Source of the DNA: Ctenosaura bakeri
Taxonomy: Eukaryota; Chordata; Lepidosauria; Squamata; Iguanidae
Direction of reading: 5' to 3'
DNA length: 64,000 nucleotides
NCBI GenBank assembly: GCA_948474755.1
Contig: CAOLHI010001135.1
Span: forward strand, 248,001 to 312,000
Below, in pieces: positions 11,466-22,990 of the stretch; position 1 is the first letter of the stretch, and each line of letters opens with the position of its first letter. The notes under the pieces were generated by a model. It was not told where the DNA came from. It saw only the letters and a list, made by a program, of their open reading frames with translations, and ran no database searches. Made by a program: the position numbers and the translations under genes.

Positions 11466-13486
11466 TTGCAAGCAAGTGATTGCATGTGAAAGTTAGAACA
11501 CAGAGGAAAGATTTCTTCTGCTCTATGCCTGTCAGAGAATCTGGAATGTCAACAGATCATACATGCATAAACACAGTAGACAATGCAGGCTTATCCAGAT
11601 GATGAGAATCCTGCATACAGCTGAGAAAAAGGTTTCAGCAAGATGACAAAGAGACTAAATTAAACTGGAAGTACGGGAAGAAGCAAGACAAGAGGAGTGT
11701 GCATCTGTAATATTTAACAAATTAAGCAATTTTGAATCACAAAGGAAATAACAACTTATTTTGTGAGTGATGCATAATTTCTTTCTAGCGTAGACTTAAA
11801 ATACAGCTTTTGGTTTAGAGTGCTCAATGCATTCCTATGCTTTTTAAACAAAAAGTTCCACTTCCCTGGTGAACCACCCAACCCTAATTCCCCTGTCTAG
11901 TTTTTCATCTGAAGTGCTCTGGAAAAGTTTTTCAGCATCATTGATTCAACAGTTCCTTCAGCTTTCTTTCTGCTTGTAAATTGACAAAAGCTATGACATC
12001 CGTGTTGTATCACCTTGCATCAATTTGCTGAATTCTTCAGTTTTGTTTGAAACGGACAAAACTTTTCTTTTGACAATCAACAAAATGTTCTTATGGATTA
12101 CTGAAGAGGACAACTGGCTTTTCCACAGTAGCACCAACTGGATTTCCATGTTGTCAGAAATGACAGCTCAGTTGAGGCAGGTAGATAATAAAGACTCTTC
12201 AGTGAAGCATTCCAACAAACCATTTTACTTTTGGTCAAGCAAAGCATATTATCTCTGAATTATTCTAAAAACTCAAAATGATGTGCCTTGCTCATCATAA
12301 TCAATGAAACAGAAGTGGCTGCCAGAGAAGGTGTTAGAGAATAGCTAACAAAAGTCTTAGTTCAAAGCAAGAAAAAGCATATCCTACAGAAATGCAGCAC
12401 CACAGGGACTTGATTTCTGGGCAGGCTAGTGGGCAGACTCCCCTTGAGGCAGCTCTGCAGCAAGGAGAGTTTTCACAGTAAAAGTGCTGGCCAGAGTATC
12501 ACCCTGAATCAAGTGGGAGATTAGGGCCCAAAATTCACATTATTTGCACTTACATGTGAGTAAATGTGTAATGAATGGAAGGAGTTACATATTAATTTTC
12601 CAATTAATGCTGTTTTGATCAGAGGATCATGCTGGCAACATGCCTTTTAAAGACAATTCCTCAATAAATCTTTGGCATTAAAGAAAGTGAAGAATCCTTC
12701 TTATTAAAAGGGAACAACAGAAACCTTGCTAGTCACCTTTGTTCTACAACCAAGAGTCAAGTAAGTGTTGTCTACCCACAATATTAGATCAAATAAGAAG
12801 ATTGGGGGTTGATGTGTTTAAAAGAGAAGAAATAAAGATTTAAATGCATATATTTTTGTGGATAGACTGAACTTCATCATATTTACAAGACTGAATTGGA
12901 CTTTAGTAAGGGAAAACTACAGCATAGAAAGTGCAGGTGTTATCTCTTTGATGCCGATAAGTCTGACTTGCTGGCTGTATTTGGCTAGGCAAGAGCAACT
13001 GTTTACTAGAAGAAAATTAACACAACTAATGGGGTCAAGTATATGCATTTTGATGGAAAGATTAGTTGTAAGAGTACATAAGGAGCAGTACCCTCTGTGT
13101 TCTCAATGGTAGATGGAGAGGGAGTACTACAGATTGCTACAGGAGGTGGAGGTGAACCATCTGTCTTTCCATTTTAGGGCCTCCTCAGGCAGTGTGTACA
13201 CCTATGCACACTCACACCCACACTCTCACTCACACATATGGGGAATTCTTTTTTTTATCTCCCCTCCCCCATTTGTCTGCTCTCCCTCATTCTTCAGATC
13301 AGGTTAATATCTTTTTTTAAAAAAAAAGAAGAAGAAAAGAAACAGAAGTGAGTGTTTATCAATTTCAGCAAGCAAGCATGGGCTGAATTTGATGTTACTG
13401 TATGGTTTTCGTTCACATGTGCACAAAGTCAAATTTGTACAAGTGGTCTGATGAATCTGAAACTACTGGGAAGGTGTTTTGCGGAG
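11466..13486. other. No gene recognised; unique AT-rich DNA
   Basis: Nothing supported is seen beyond a CA/CT-rich tract at about 13195-13240 and an A/T run near 13312-13330. Short frames near 12025 and 12858 have no recognisable domain. Confidence 0.55.
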
Positions 13487-13755
13487 GTGTGTCTACACAA
13501 TTATAGATTTCTGATATCATAGCAATTGGCATATGTCTTAGGGAAGCCTGGGATTTGCAGTTTATGAAGTATGTGGAATTATCTGCTACAGACTTACAGT
13601 GCCATAGTTCAGGGGAGTCTATCAGAGTTCTCTATCAGACAACTCTAAACACCAAATTACAGTTCACAAAATTCCACTGATGGAAATATGAAAGTTACTG
13701 TGGTATCTAGTTTTTACAACTTTGTCATATAACACGGTGTGTGTACATAGCAGAC
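13487..13755. mobile_element. Palindromic MITE-like element, diverged
   Basis: The left half contains GTGTGTCTACACAATTATAG and CCTGGGATTTGCAGTTTATG. The right half contains, in reversed and complemented sense, a matching CAAATTACAGTTCAC block and ends ACGGTGTGTGTACATAG. This arrangement resembles the short palindromic DNA elements common in lizards and the clearer copy at 27.7 kb. The ends are approximate. Confidence 0.5.
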
Positions 13756-14920
13756 TGCATATCTTATGTCAACAAAATGGCAGGAGAGCTAAGTTTAATA
13801 ATAAGGGTCAAGATAACCTAGACAATTTTCTTTTGCCACGACACTTTACAGAGAATGACTGGTTAGAATTCTATTCTTAACTTTGGTTAGTATTTATAAT
13901 GTCCAGCACTGTCAAGAGAAGCACTAGGTGAGGCAATCACAGCTGCTGTTCCTGGGCTGAGAGTATATTAAGGAGTTGGAACTATACTGTTTTTCGCTGC
14001 TCTGCCCACCAGCATCGCCTGTCTCCTCCAGCTTCTGCTAAATTTGGGGGAATGGGGTGGTGGAATGCAACTTGTCCAGGACCCTAATTTTGTGCTGCCC
14101 CTGTTTCTTTTCAGTTGACTGCTTCTTACATCTACCTTATATAATTGGTGAATAGCACTATCATCTCCAGTTACTTGAGATCAACTATATGGAGAGAAGC
14201 CCTCTCAGACAGTTTTCTTTTTCTAGCTGGAGCAAACAGTGTTGCCTTCTTTTCAAAATACCATTAATTTTTTAAAGTGATTTGTTAAGGTGCTAATTTT
14301 CATGAACTGCATTGTGACTGTGTATGACTCAAGGATCAAGGATCTTATTTAAGTTAGAACTGTGTGACAGGCTGTACTAATAAAGTAGCTGCATACTGCA
14401 ATACACGACTTGCTGTGTTTTCTTCTCATTTTTAAATCTCAGTTGCCTCTTTTTCTTCATAAGTCAGACCTTTGATACTCATCTGGAAATGCTACACAAG
14501 TGATGCACAACTCCCAGTGTTGATATTCAGAAGGGGGAAAATGCAAAAGGACCTTATCTCAAATGCAACACATTCCCTTTTATAAAATATAAAATATCTA
14601 CAGAATGTAGTCACTTCACATCATCTATCACTTCTGTCACAGTTTTCTTAAGATTTCTAACCTCGCCAACTTGCTCTTCTTATTACACACCATATGATTT
14701 ATGAGTACTGCTAGTGAGAGAGACAGCTGTGAGATTAGCATTGTAACCTATCCCAGATCACCTTAGGAGCAATTGCTTCTGAAACATGCTGTCCCACTGA
14801 AATGAAATCACAACATGTTTTGGGATGGTTCTGACATATACTTTAGAATTATTTTTATGCAATCGACACAAGATGTTAAAATGAGACAACTAATGAACTG
14901 ATGTATTTTAGTTAAGTAAC
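13756..14920. other. No gene recognised; unique AT-rich DNA
   Basis: I see no exon, RNA gene or repeat I can name in this stretch. Confidence 0.5.
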
Positions 14921-14924
14921 TTTA

Positions 14925-15090
14925 TTTATTTATTGGATTCCCCCTGCCCCTTTCTCCCAAAAATGTGACTTGCAGCAGTTCACAATAACAGATAAGATAA
15001 AAGAATATTATTCATACACAACAAAAGTCCAGTTTTAAACTAATGAAAAACACAATTAAAAAACAAATCACAAATCCAACTGATAACAAG
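14925..15090 (-). mobile_element. LINE 3' tail, probably L2 clade
   Basis: On the plus strand it begins TTTATTTATTTATTGGATTCC, then CCCCTTTCTCCCAAAAATG and a CAGCAGTTCACAATAACA block. Read on the minus strand, this is the squamate LINE tail pattern of a GGAGAAAGG-like block followed by (ATAA)n. It is non-coding. The clade assignment rests only on this tail. Confidence 0.5.
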
Positions 15091-15198
15091 GACCGGCCCT
15101 CAGCATCTAGTGAATTCCCAAAGTCTGCCCAATTTTTTTAAAAAATTACCAGCTAAACCTAATTTCTAGTCCCAATTAAAGGCTAAAAACTTGATATG

Positions 15199-15594
15199 CA
15201 GGGATCCCCTTTATCCACAGTCATGGTTTCTGTGGCCTTGCTTTCTGTGGTCTCAACTACCCACAGTCAACCTCTTCCCTCACATACTCACCTTTCTCCC
15301 TCACATGCTTTGCCCTGATCCATTCCTGGCATCTCATGTGGCCCATTCTGGGTCCTCCTCGTGCACTGTATCTGCCCACCTCCCTCCAAGTGTAACTGCT
15401 CCTCTGTCAACACTGACACAGGAAACAAATCCGATATAACAGGAAGTAGCCTTCTAGCTGCATGGACCACAAGGCTAGATGGTCCCTGCGAAGCTGGAGA
15501 GTGACAATATAGGGTTTGGTACCGTCCGTGGTTTCAGGTATCCATCCACAGGGAGTCTTGGAACAGATCCCCTGCAGAAAAGGAGCCACTATTG
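15199..15594. mobile_element. Tigger-like non-autonomous DNA transposon
   Basis: The left end reads CAGGGATCCCCTTTATCCAC. The reverse complement of the right end reads CAATAGTGGCTCCTTTTCTG, and a TA follows at 15595-15596. Inside each end is further Tigger-like sequence of the TATCCACAG and GGTATCCATCCACAGGGAG type. The middle is pyrimidine-rich, with no transposase. It is similar in layout to the elements at 5.7 and 55.9 kb. Confidence 0.55.
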
Positions 15595-16312
15595 TAGCCT
15601 TTTATTTCATGACCCACAAATTCATGAACCCATATTTGGGAATTATGAGCCACGATGAGCCACTAAGAAAGGCATTTTTTATAGAGGTCAATATGGTGAC
15701 ATCTGCCACGCTGTTCAATCCCCAGGACATTCCAAGAAGACTAGGCATGATCTAAGCATGAGTGATGCTTCAGGGCTCTGTGAACAATTTAATCTTACAA
15801 GGCAATAGAATTTATCTATCATATATTCTGTTGTGAGTAATATCAGAAATCATGACAATGCACCCAGCCAAAGACAAGCAAGAGCAGTTTATGAAGAATT
15901 TCTTTGTGGTGACCTCACTCTGCACTTTTCTCAGCAGAAATGAGGAAACTTCTTCTCTTCTTTACCTCAACAGTGCAATCAAGGGATTCTCTTTTGTATT
16001 CATTACCTTTGTTATTTGGCTCAGATATCAAGACAAACTTTCTCTCCCCATGTGATGTTCTCTCCCATTCTCTCCCGTTAAAGCTCATAGCCATGAGTTG
16101 GGTCCCTGTACCCTGATTTCAAATTTGGGGGAGGGGATTTACTTTACCACCAATATCATTCAAAGTTCTACTACAGTCAACAAAACAATGCCTGTGTGTG
16201 TGAAACAAAACACTATTTTATTTTTCATACATGTAATTTAAAACAAATAAATTCATTTTTTGTTTGGAAGCATTATGATCATAAATCTATTGCTCTTACT
16301 TTTAAGTGAATA

Positions 16313-16790
16313 CAGTTGTCCCTCCAGATTTGCTAGGGTTAGGGATGTAGGACCTTTGCAAAAATGGGGAAAAATGCAAATAATAAAATGTGTGTGCGGG
16401 GGGGGAGGGAAGGGACTGAGGGATGGTGGGGAGAATGGACACCCAAGACCTAAACCAGGGAGAGGGAAGGGGGAGGTGGGTCAGCATGGTAGCCTGGCCC
16501 TAAACTTCCTGTCTCTTGCCCATCTACATACTTGGGTGTGAGGTGGGCATCAGCAAAGGCTTTGTGATGCTGAGAAATCAAGATGTAAGTGATCCTTAGC
16601 TGGATAGGCAGTGGCTGGTAGAGGATGAAGAGGACTAGAGGTGGGTTTTTAAAGGGCTGCACTGCCTGATTGGAGCTGATGAGGAGGAAAGTCCCCCTCT
16701 CCTGGAAAAGAAGTGCTTGGGGGCAGGGCTTGAAGAAACTCACAAATAAGTCCATGACAATCAAACCTACAAATGTGGAGGGCCGACAAT
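16313..16790. mobile_element. Non-autonomous TA-flanked DNA transposon, copy A
   Basis: The 25-bp imperfect terminal inverted repeats are CAGTTGTCCCTCCAGATTTG at the left and, reverse-complemented from the right, ATTGTCGGCCCTCCACATTTG. TA dinucleotides flank both ends (16311-16312 and 16791-16792), as expected for Tc1/mariner-type insertion. The interior matches the copy at 57.3 kb over several hundred bases, for example around GCTGAGAAATCA and AGAAGAGGAC/GATGAAGAGGAC. No transposase is encoded. Tigger affiliation is likely but inferred from the termini. Confidence 0.72.
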
Positions 16791-17835
16791 TAATTTTTTC
16801 TTATACTAAATAAACATTTTACTGTTTCCTCCACCTACATATTAACTTCACTTGGCAAACTCCAAAATAATAAGCCATCACTGACTCCTACACTTTCTAC
16901 CACTCATCTAAACATTTCACAACAAAACTCTCCTCACCTGCCAAAACTTAAAAGTGAAGATCCTGGACTGGGAGAAGTATCACTCATGTGTAATTATGAT
17001 ATATCTCCCATTCAACCTATTCAGGTGAAGCCCCCCTAAACCTAGTGACTTATTGGCCAATGGGCGGGGGGGGGCAAGTAAACATCCAGCTATATAGATG
17101 GAAATGACATTATGTTGATAGACCTCAGGAGGAAATCAAGGAGGTTCTGGATGATGCCTTTTATTATATTTCCAGCTGTAGGGGAAAAAGCTAGGCACTT
17201 CTTTGTCATTCCTCCAGCTGTCTATCAGGCAGGAAATGGCCATGTTGGTGGGGGGGGGCACTGCATCAGAGAAAACTTTTTTTTGAGGACTTTGGTAGTT
17301 TCATGGTTTGTACAGAATTCCAGCCTTCACAACTAGCAAAAAAGTGAGTTATGACAGCATTAGCCTGATTTTGCCATCCTAGCTCATCAATAGGATGCCA
17401 GTCAATTTTTCAAGCTCTCATTCACAGTCATTCAACCAGTCACTAATCACATTCAGCAAACACCACCTGCACTCAGCAAAAGTCACATTTTATATTCTTA
17501 CTTCCCTACCCAACATACCACTTACCATATATAATGTAAGATATTAGCAAAAGATTTACGTAAAACTATGGCATGTTATATTCTGTATGTCTTCTGCTCA
17601 TGTTAACTGACAGATTATATGTTCCCACATGAACCATCTTGGGATTCTTAGGGAAAGCCTTTCTCTCATACCTTTATAGGCATGTCTGATGGGGACATTA
17701 GACATGGCCTTCTTGATCCTGAGTTCTGAAATGGCCCTTGCTGTTTCCATCGAAGACTGTTTTATTCCAACAGACTTCTTAGAATTGATTTTTCTTAATG
17801 AAAACACTTTTAATAGGGTGCTGTACTTGTTCTAA
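16791..17835. other. No gene recognised
   Basis: The stretch has G runs near 17063 and 17250. A CATCCAGCTATATAG block near 17086 weakly recalls the repeat cores at 8.9 kb. Nothing else can be supported. Confidence 0.45.
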
Positions 17836-17839
17836 TAGT

Positions 17840-18010
17840 ACCATGTTAAATCTGATTTTATTACTTTAATTGTATATTTTAAATTGCTTTTAATGTTATT
17901 GATCATTTAATTACATTTTAATGTTAACCATTTGTACATTTTAGCAAAACTCTTCTAATCTGTAAGCTAATATGTGGTCCTTGGTTTGGGGGAGAGGTGT
18001 GATATAAAGA
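17840..18010 (+). mobile_element. LINE 3' tail, probably L2 clade, old
   Basis: A T-rich 3' UTR-like stretch is followed by AATCTGTAAGCTAATATG and then GGGGGAGAGGTGTGATATAAAGAAAG. It matches in layout the clearer tail at 48.8 kb (GGGAGAGGCGGGATATAAATA). It is non-coding. Confidence 0.5.
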
Positions 18011-21000
18011 AAGTTAATCCTCTTCAGATTTCTTTTTTGTGCAAACTGACTGTTTTAATATGGATTTATTTTGGGCATAATGTTTTATTTTGGAAACATT
18101 GAATAAAGATAAGATCCAAGGTACAGCAAGGTACAACAAGACAGTTAAGACTACTTAACTGGTCTATATAAACTTTTAGGTGATCATTTATGTTAATAAG
18201 AACCATAACAATTCATTTAAGAATCATTACTGTCCATTATCTACATTTTTATGGAATAACAACAACAAAACCCAGCATAGTTTAAAAGTGGTAAATAAAT
18301 GCACTTTTGTGGCCAGTAAAAGACAGAAGCATATGCGGTACTCGACCCCTCATATGCTTATCATGCAAATAAGCTAAAGTATCTTTTAGAATGGATATGA
18401 AAATATGACTGTTCTTCTATTCTCAAGGAACATGTTTGTGGTAAATTACTATTGGGTGATCTAATTTTGATAAGGCCAAAGAAGCACAGATAATGTGAAA
18501 ATAATTTCATCGTAAATGCTCTATTGGAAACATGGGATAAGCATAAGAAAATGTTAAAGCTAAATTAATGAGTCACTATTAACATCTGTCTTATATGGTG
18601 AGCTATTTAACCCAGATCAGCATCTGGGGAACTCTGATATATGGAGAATACATAAGTCATATCTCTTTAGTATGAGGTAGCTTTGCATTTTATTGTATGT
18701 TGGTACATACAATATACATACTTAATACACATACTGACTTAAGACTAGGGATGTGATTTCTAAAATAACTAATATATGCAGCAGGGAGAAATTTTCTACC
18801 CAGTTATAGTCATGATTTCTTGACTATCCCCATTGTTGTGGCCAATGAGAGAAGAGAAGAGAAAAACTGCGCAAGGAGAATTGCCATTGGTTATGTCTTG
18901 GTTCTTCTGACAAATGTGGTTGCTCTCTTCTTCCTTCCTGGCATGGTAGTGGCCAGTGGTAGGGGATGCAAGGCAGCTAAGATATAAGGGGCCAGCACTG
19001 CTACCTGTGTCAGAAGAAAATAGACACTAAGGTTTCTCCTCACATGTTGCCCCCTGTCCCCTTCATCACCTATGACAATAATCATGTCAGATAAGGGACC
19101 AGGGGGAATTTGTGAAAAGTGGACCACCACTGCAGCCTGTGCAGCAATTTTCCTTGCACTCCTGTCTCCCCTTTCCCTGACCACAGCTATTGTAATGGCC
19201 AGAGTAGGTATCCAACCAGGGAACATTGTCATTACCATTGTCAGAAGAACAAAGGCAGTGGAGGCAATCCTTACTTGCCTGCCCCACTACTCAATCTTTG
19301 CTCTAATCCTCAAGAAAGACCACTGCTGGCTATATTCTAAACCAGCACATGATTCAGGCATGCTCTGAAAACTCATTGTTACTTGAACATCTGTGATGAT
19401 CCTTCTAGCTTGCTGCCACCCTTCTACTATCCATTATATGGGCAAGCTGGGGAGAGGAAAGAAAAACGGTGAGTCTGGGCTTGGGGAGGAATGGGATCAG
19501 TCCTCAAGTCTATTTGAGGATTGGAGGGAAAATGAGAAAAATGAGAAAGGGGCCCAAAGAGGATTGTTCTGGAGGGAGTCACCTGATGCTTGAGAAGCCC
19601 ATATTTTTGTTTGTTTCCCCCAAACCTTCAAATTTTCTTTCCATCCTTACTTAAGATACCTTCTTAACTTAATATAAAACACAGCATGGAATAAGAGTGG
19701 TCCTGATAATGATAACAAATGTAGCAGAAATGTCTTGGCAGCCTGGATTGGGAATTGATTATCCTGGTTTTTAGTACCCAGCAGCCGTATAGCCTGGATG
19801 CTAAAGACATCCCTCAGGCCCAATTTGTGTACCCTTGGAACCTGGAATCCCACCCACCGCCAACACACTCACACAAAGTCAGATCAAAAATGGGTACCCA
19901 TACTCACAGAAGCTAACTGTCATTCTCTCATTTATTTCTATTTTGTTCCCCTGCTGATCTTAACATTTGGATTTTTTGTTCTTACTTAGAATGGTATGTT
20001 CATTTTGGTTAGAAGAGATACTTCATTGCTAGGTAGAATTTACTCCCCACAAAATTAGAATAATATTCTCCTTTCAATTTGGGAAATTTCACCAGACCTA
20101 GATGGATGGGTTTAGCCTATTCAAGTTTCAGGATGCTGGGAGTTTCAATTCCTTATTCATTTTTATTTTTTAAAAAATGTAGGCCTGGAGCAGGTGAAAT
20201 GCAAGCTGGAACTTCTTGGCCAGTACACAGTTCCTGGTTGGGTAGGTGGAAGGATACCCTTGCAACATTCTCATGGAAGTTCTGGCTGTCCCAGCAGGAA
20301 AGATGTCTAGGTTAGGAAATTCTGGTATACTTGGAATCTCCACACATGCACTTTTTAAAAGATACATCCACCTCACATAAGTACGATAAATCAAACTTAA
20401 TGACGAGAACATTTAATTGAAATATGCCAGTCTTTCTGATCTTTGTATTCACCACTCCATTCTAGCAACTGGCTTGATAAGCTTGATTCTTCTGCTGCAG
20501 CTCTTTAAAAAAACAGGTTTTTTTTTAAAATCAGTTATCCTAATTTAAACAATATATTAAATATTTAATTTATTTATATAATAATTTACTTTTTCTTTTG
20601 TCACAGCTTCAATAGGACCAGTGAAGGCATTGAGAATAATGGCAACGTAATGCTAGAGGCAAGGTTTCATCATGGCCCAAGAGTTCCATCATGATTGAGC
20701 TGACAGGTAGCAGGGCTCTCAGAAGGTCAGGACATTGTAAGGAATGGAGTAGGACAGGGATGGAATAGTGCAGGACATGCAACTAATAAGATGCACCCAT
20801 CTCTTTTCTCAGTAAAAGTGGTTACCAACAACTAGTTGTAATTCAGAGCCTTACTTTATTGGTCTGGGGGATACTGTATTTCATTTGCAATGACTGAGCA
20901 GCTCACAGAGATGGGTAAGAACTACACTTGCCACACTGATTGTAGGTTTCATCTGTATACTTAGTTTAAGGAATAAAATTCTGACTTGTTTAATCCCATT

Positions 21001-21569
21001 TATTGGCACACTTTCCTTCCAGACTTCAGCAAATAGGAAAATGTGATCAAAGTGTGTACATTCCAGTCTGATGCTGAGTTTTAGGCCTGAGTCCCTGAGC
21101 ATTTGTTTTAACACTTCAAACAAAAAATATTTAAGTTGATTCTTGCCAGCAATATCATAGTTAAGGCAGTGTCTATTTTTATTTCAAGTGGTGAAATATT
21201 TCATTATGTGCCTAGAATCATTCTTCATCTTTAGGAGTATTAAAAATAGATGATTAAACAGATTGTGCTTGCTTCTTTTCCCCACATCATTTGGTACAAG
21301 GCTATGCCAAAGGGGAAAACTGATTATTTGTTTCATTTTAAAGGTATAAAACTGACAATGAACTTCTGGCCTTTTCTGTACTACCCCACCCCCAAACCAA
21401 GATGAAAATATTCTTTCAGGAAGATTTGAGGTGTGTTTGATGATTTAAAAATACCTTCTCAATCACCATGGAGGCTATAACCCTATTTTAAAACCAAAGA
21501 CAGAGGGAAAGGGAGATAGACACATAAGCACACACATATACACAATCAGTCTTTTTATGTCTCAGGAAC
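18011..21569. other. No gene recognised; unique DNA
   Basis: It contains a small perfect palindrome at 18692-18713 (ATTGTATGT, 4-nt loop, ACATACAAT). From about 18830 to 19300 the DNA is less AT-rich with repeated TGTCAGAAGAA and GTAATGGCCAG-like words, perhaps an eroded repeat. Overlapping open frames there have no recognisable domain. An AT-rich patch lies at 20540-20600. Confidence 0.45.
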
Positions 21570-21905
21570 ACAAGTGAATCTAAGAGATGGATGGGGCCTT
21601 TTAGGTCATTGAAATGAAACCCCTGCAGGAAATCCAAAGCAATAGCCATAACAACCCATGGCTGCACAATGTTTGTATCCAGTTTCCAGTGAAGGACAGC
21701 CTGTCAGCCCTTTAGGTAACTGGTTCCATTATGATTTTTTAAAAAGTCTCTCCTCCTCATATTCAACTGAAATCTGTCCTCTTATAGTTAGATCAGGTTT
21801 AATCTTCTTCTCTGGAGCATAGATAAGTTTTAAATGACAGGTCTTCTAGTACTGGAAGACTATTATATCTCCCAGCACTCTTTTCTTTTCTCCAGATGAA
21901 AGAAT
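21570..21905 (-). mobile_element. Old CR1-clade LINE fragment
   Basis: On the plus strand it contains CCAGTTTCCAGTGAAGGACA, GGTAACTGGTTCCATT, a TTCAACTGAAATCTGTC block and CTCTGGAGCATAGATAAG. Together these are the reverse complement of the conserved C-terminal and 3' part of old CR1/L3-type LINEs. It is strongly diverged and non-coding, and lies immediately before the BovB fragment in the same orientation. Confidence 0.75.
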
Positions 21906-21914
21906 AAATTCCTA

Positions 21915-22440
21915 TTTTGGCATCAAGTCAGCTTTAACCTACAAAGACCCTATGAATGAGAAACTTCCAGGACACCCCATTGTTAATTACCCTGTTCAGG
22001 TCTTGAAAACTCAGAGCTGTGGCTTCCTTGGTTGAATCTATCCATCTGTAGTGTGGTCTTTTTCTTACTGTCTTCAACTTTAATGCACACCATTGTCTTT
22101 TCTAATGAGTCATCTCATCTAATGATATGTTCAAAGCACGATAGTTTCAGTTTAGTTGTTTAGAACTAAAACTATAATTCAGGCTAGATAGCAGTCAGGC
22201 TCATTTATTTCTATTTTTGGTAGTCTCTGTTATCTGTAGGACTCTGCTGCAGCCCCATATCGTTCCCTCTGTCAGCCTTCTTCACTGAACAGATTTTACA
22301 TCCATACATAGAAATTAGAAATATTATGGTCCTGACTTTGGCATTCAATGATATATCTTTGTACTCAAGATTCATTCTAGTTCATTCATAATTACCCTTT
22401 CAAGTCTTAGTCATCTTCAGACTATTTGATGACTGTTACC
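21915..22440 (-). mobile_element. BovB (RTE-clade) LINE 3' fragment
   Basis: On the plus strand the order is GGCATCAAGTCAGC, ACAAAGACCCTATGAATGAG, AAACTTCCAGGACACCCCAT, CTCAGAGCTGTGGCTTCCTT, ATCTATCCATCTGTAGTGTG, AGCACGATAGTTTCAGTTTA and CATCCATACATAGAAATTAG. This is the reverse complement of the squamate BovB ORF2 C terminus and 3' end. All frames are broken. Its terminal block (AGGGTC..., AAG-TC-GA..., GGCAC type) is the same as the tail of the SINEs in this window, consistent with BovB being their mobilising partner. Confidence 0.85.
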
Positions 22441-22496
22441 ATTTTGATCAATAACTGAGATATGTTATAGAAAATTTTAAAGAACTTTGATATCTT

Positions 22497-22990
22497 CATA
22501 GAATCATAGAAGGACAGAATCACAGAGTTGAAAGGGAACTCAAGGGACATCTAGTCCAACTCCCTTCCATGCAGGAATACAAGCCAATTTTTGTTTTTCA
22601 GTTTTTTTGATGTATTTAAAAAATAAAAAGGAGCACACACCTTAAACACTCTTGAAAGACATCTATCCACCCTCTGTTTGAAGGCCTTGGAAGAACAAGA
22701 GTCTACCATCTTTGAGGTAGTCTATTTCACTGCTGAACAGTCCTTACAGTAAAGAAATTCTTCCTAATGTTAGGTGGAACCTCTTTTCTTGTAATTTGAA
22801 TCCACCAGTTCATGTTCTACACTATGAAGCAGCGGGGGGGGGGGGAGGAAAGGTTACTCCATCTTCTATATGACATCTCTTCAGATATTTAAGGAAATTA
22901 TCATGTCACCTATAAGTCTTCTCCAAGTAATTACTAAGTAATTACTCTTAAGATTTGGTTTCCAAACCTTTGATCATCCCATTCTGATTT
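22497..22990 (-). mobile_element. CR1 LINE 3' end fragment
   Basis: The left edge is the CR1 terminus in reverse (CATAGAATCATAGAAGGACAG, then CATCTAGTCCAACTCCCTTC). It continues into the C-terminal coding region in reverse (AAGAAATTCTTCCTAATGTT and AGGTGGAACCTC). A G run at about 22831-22843 and an A/T-rich patch at 22585-22640 interrupt the match. It is non-coding. Confidence 0.88.
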
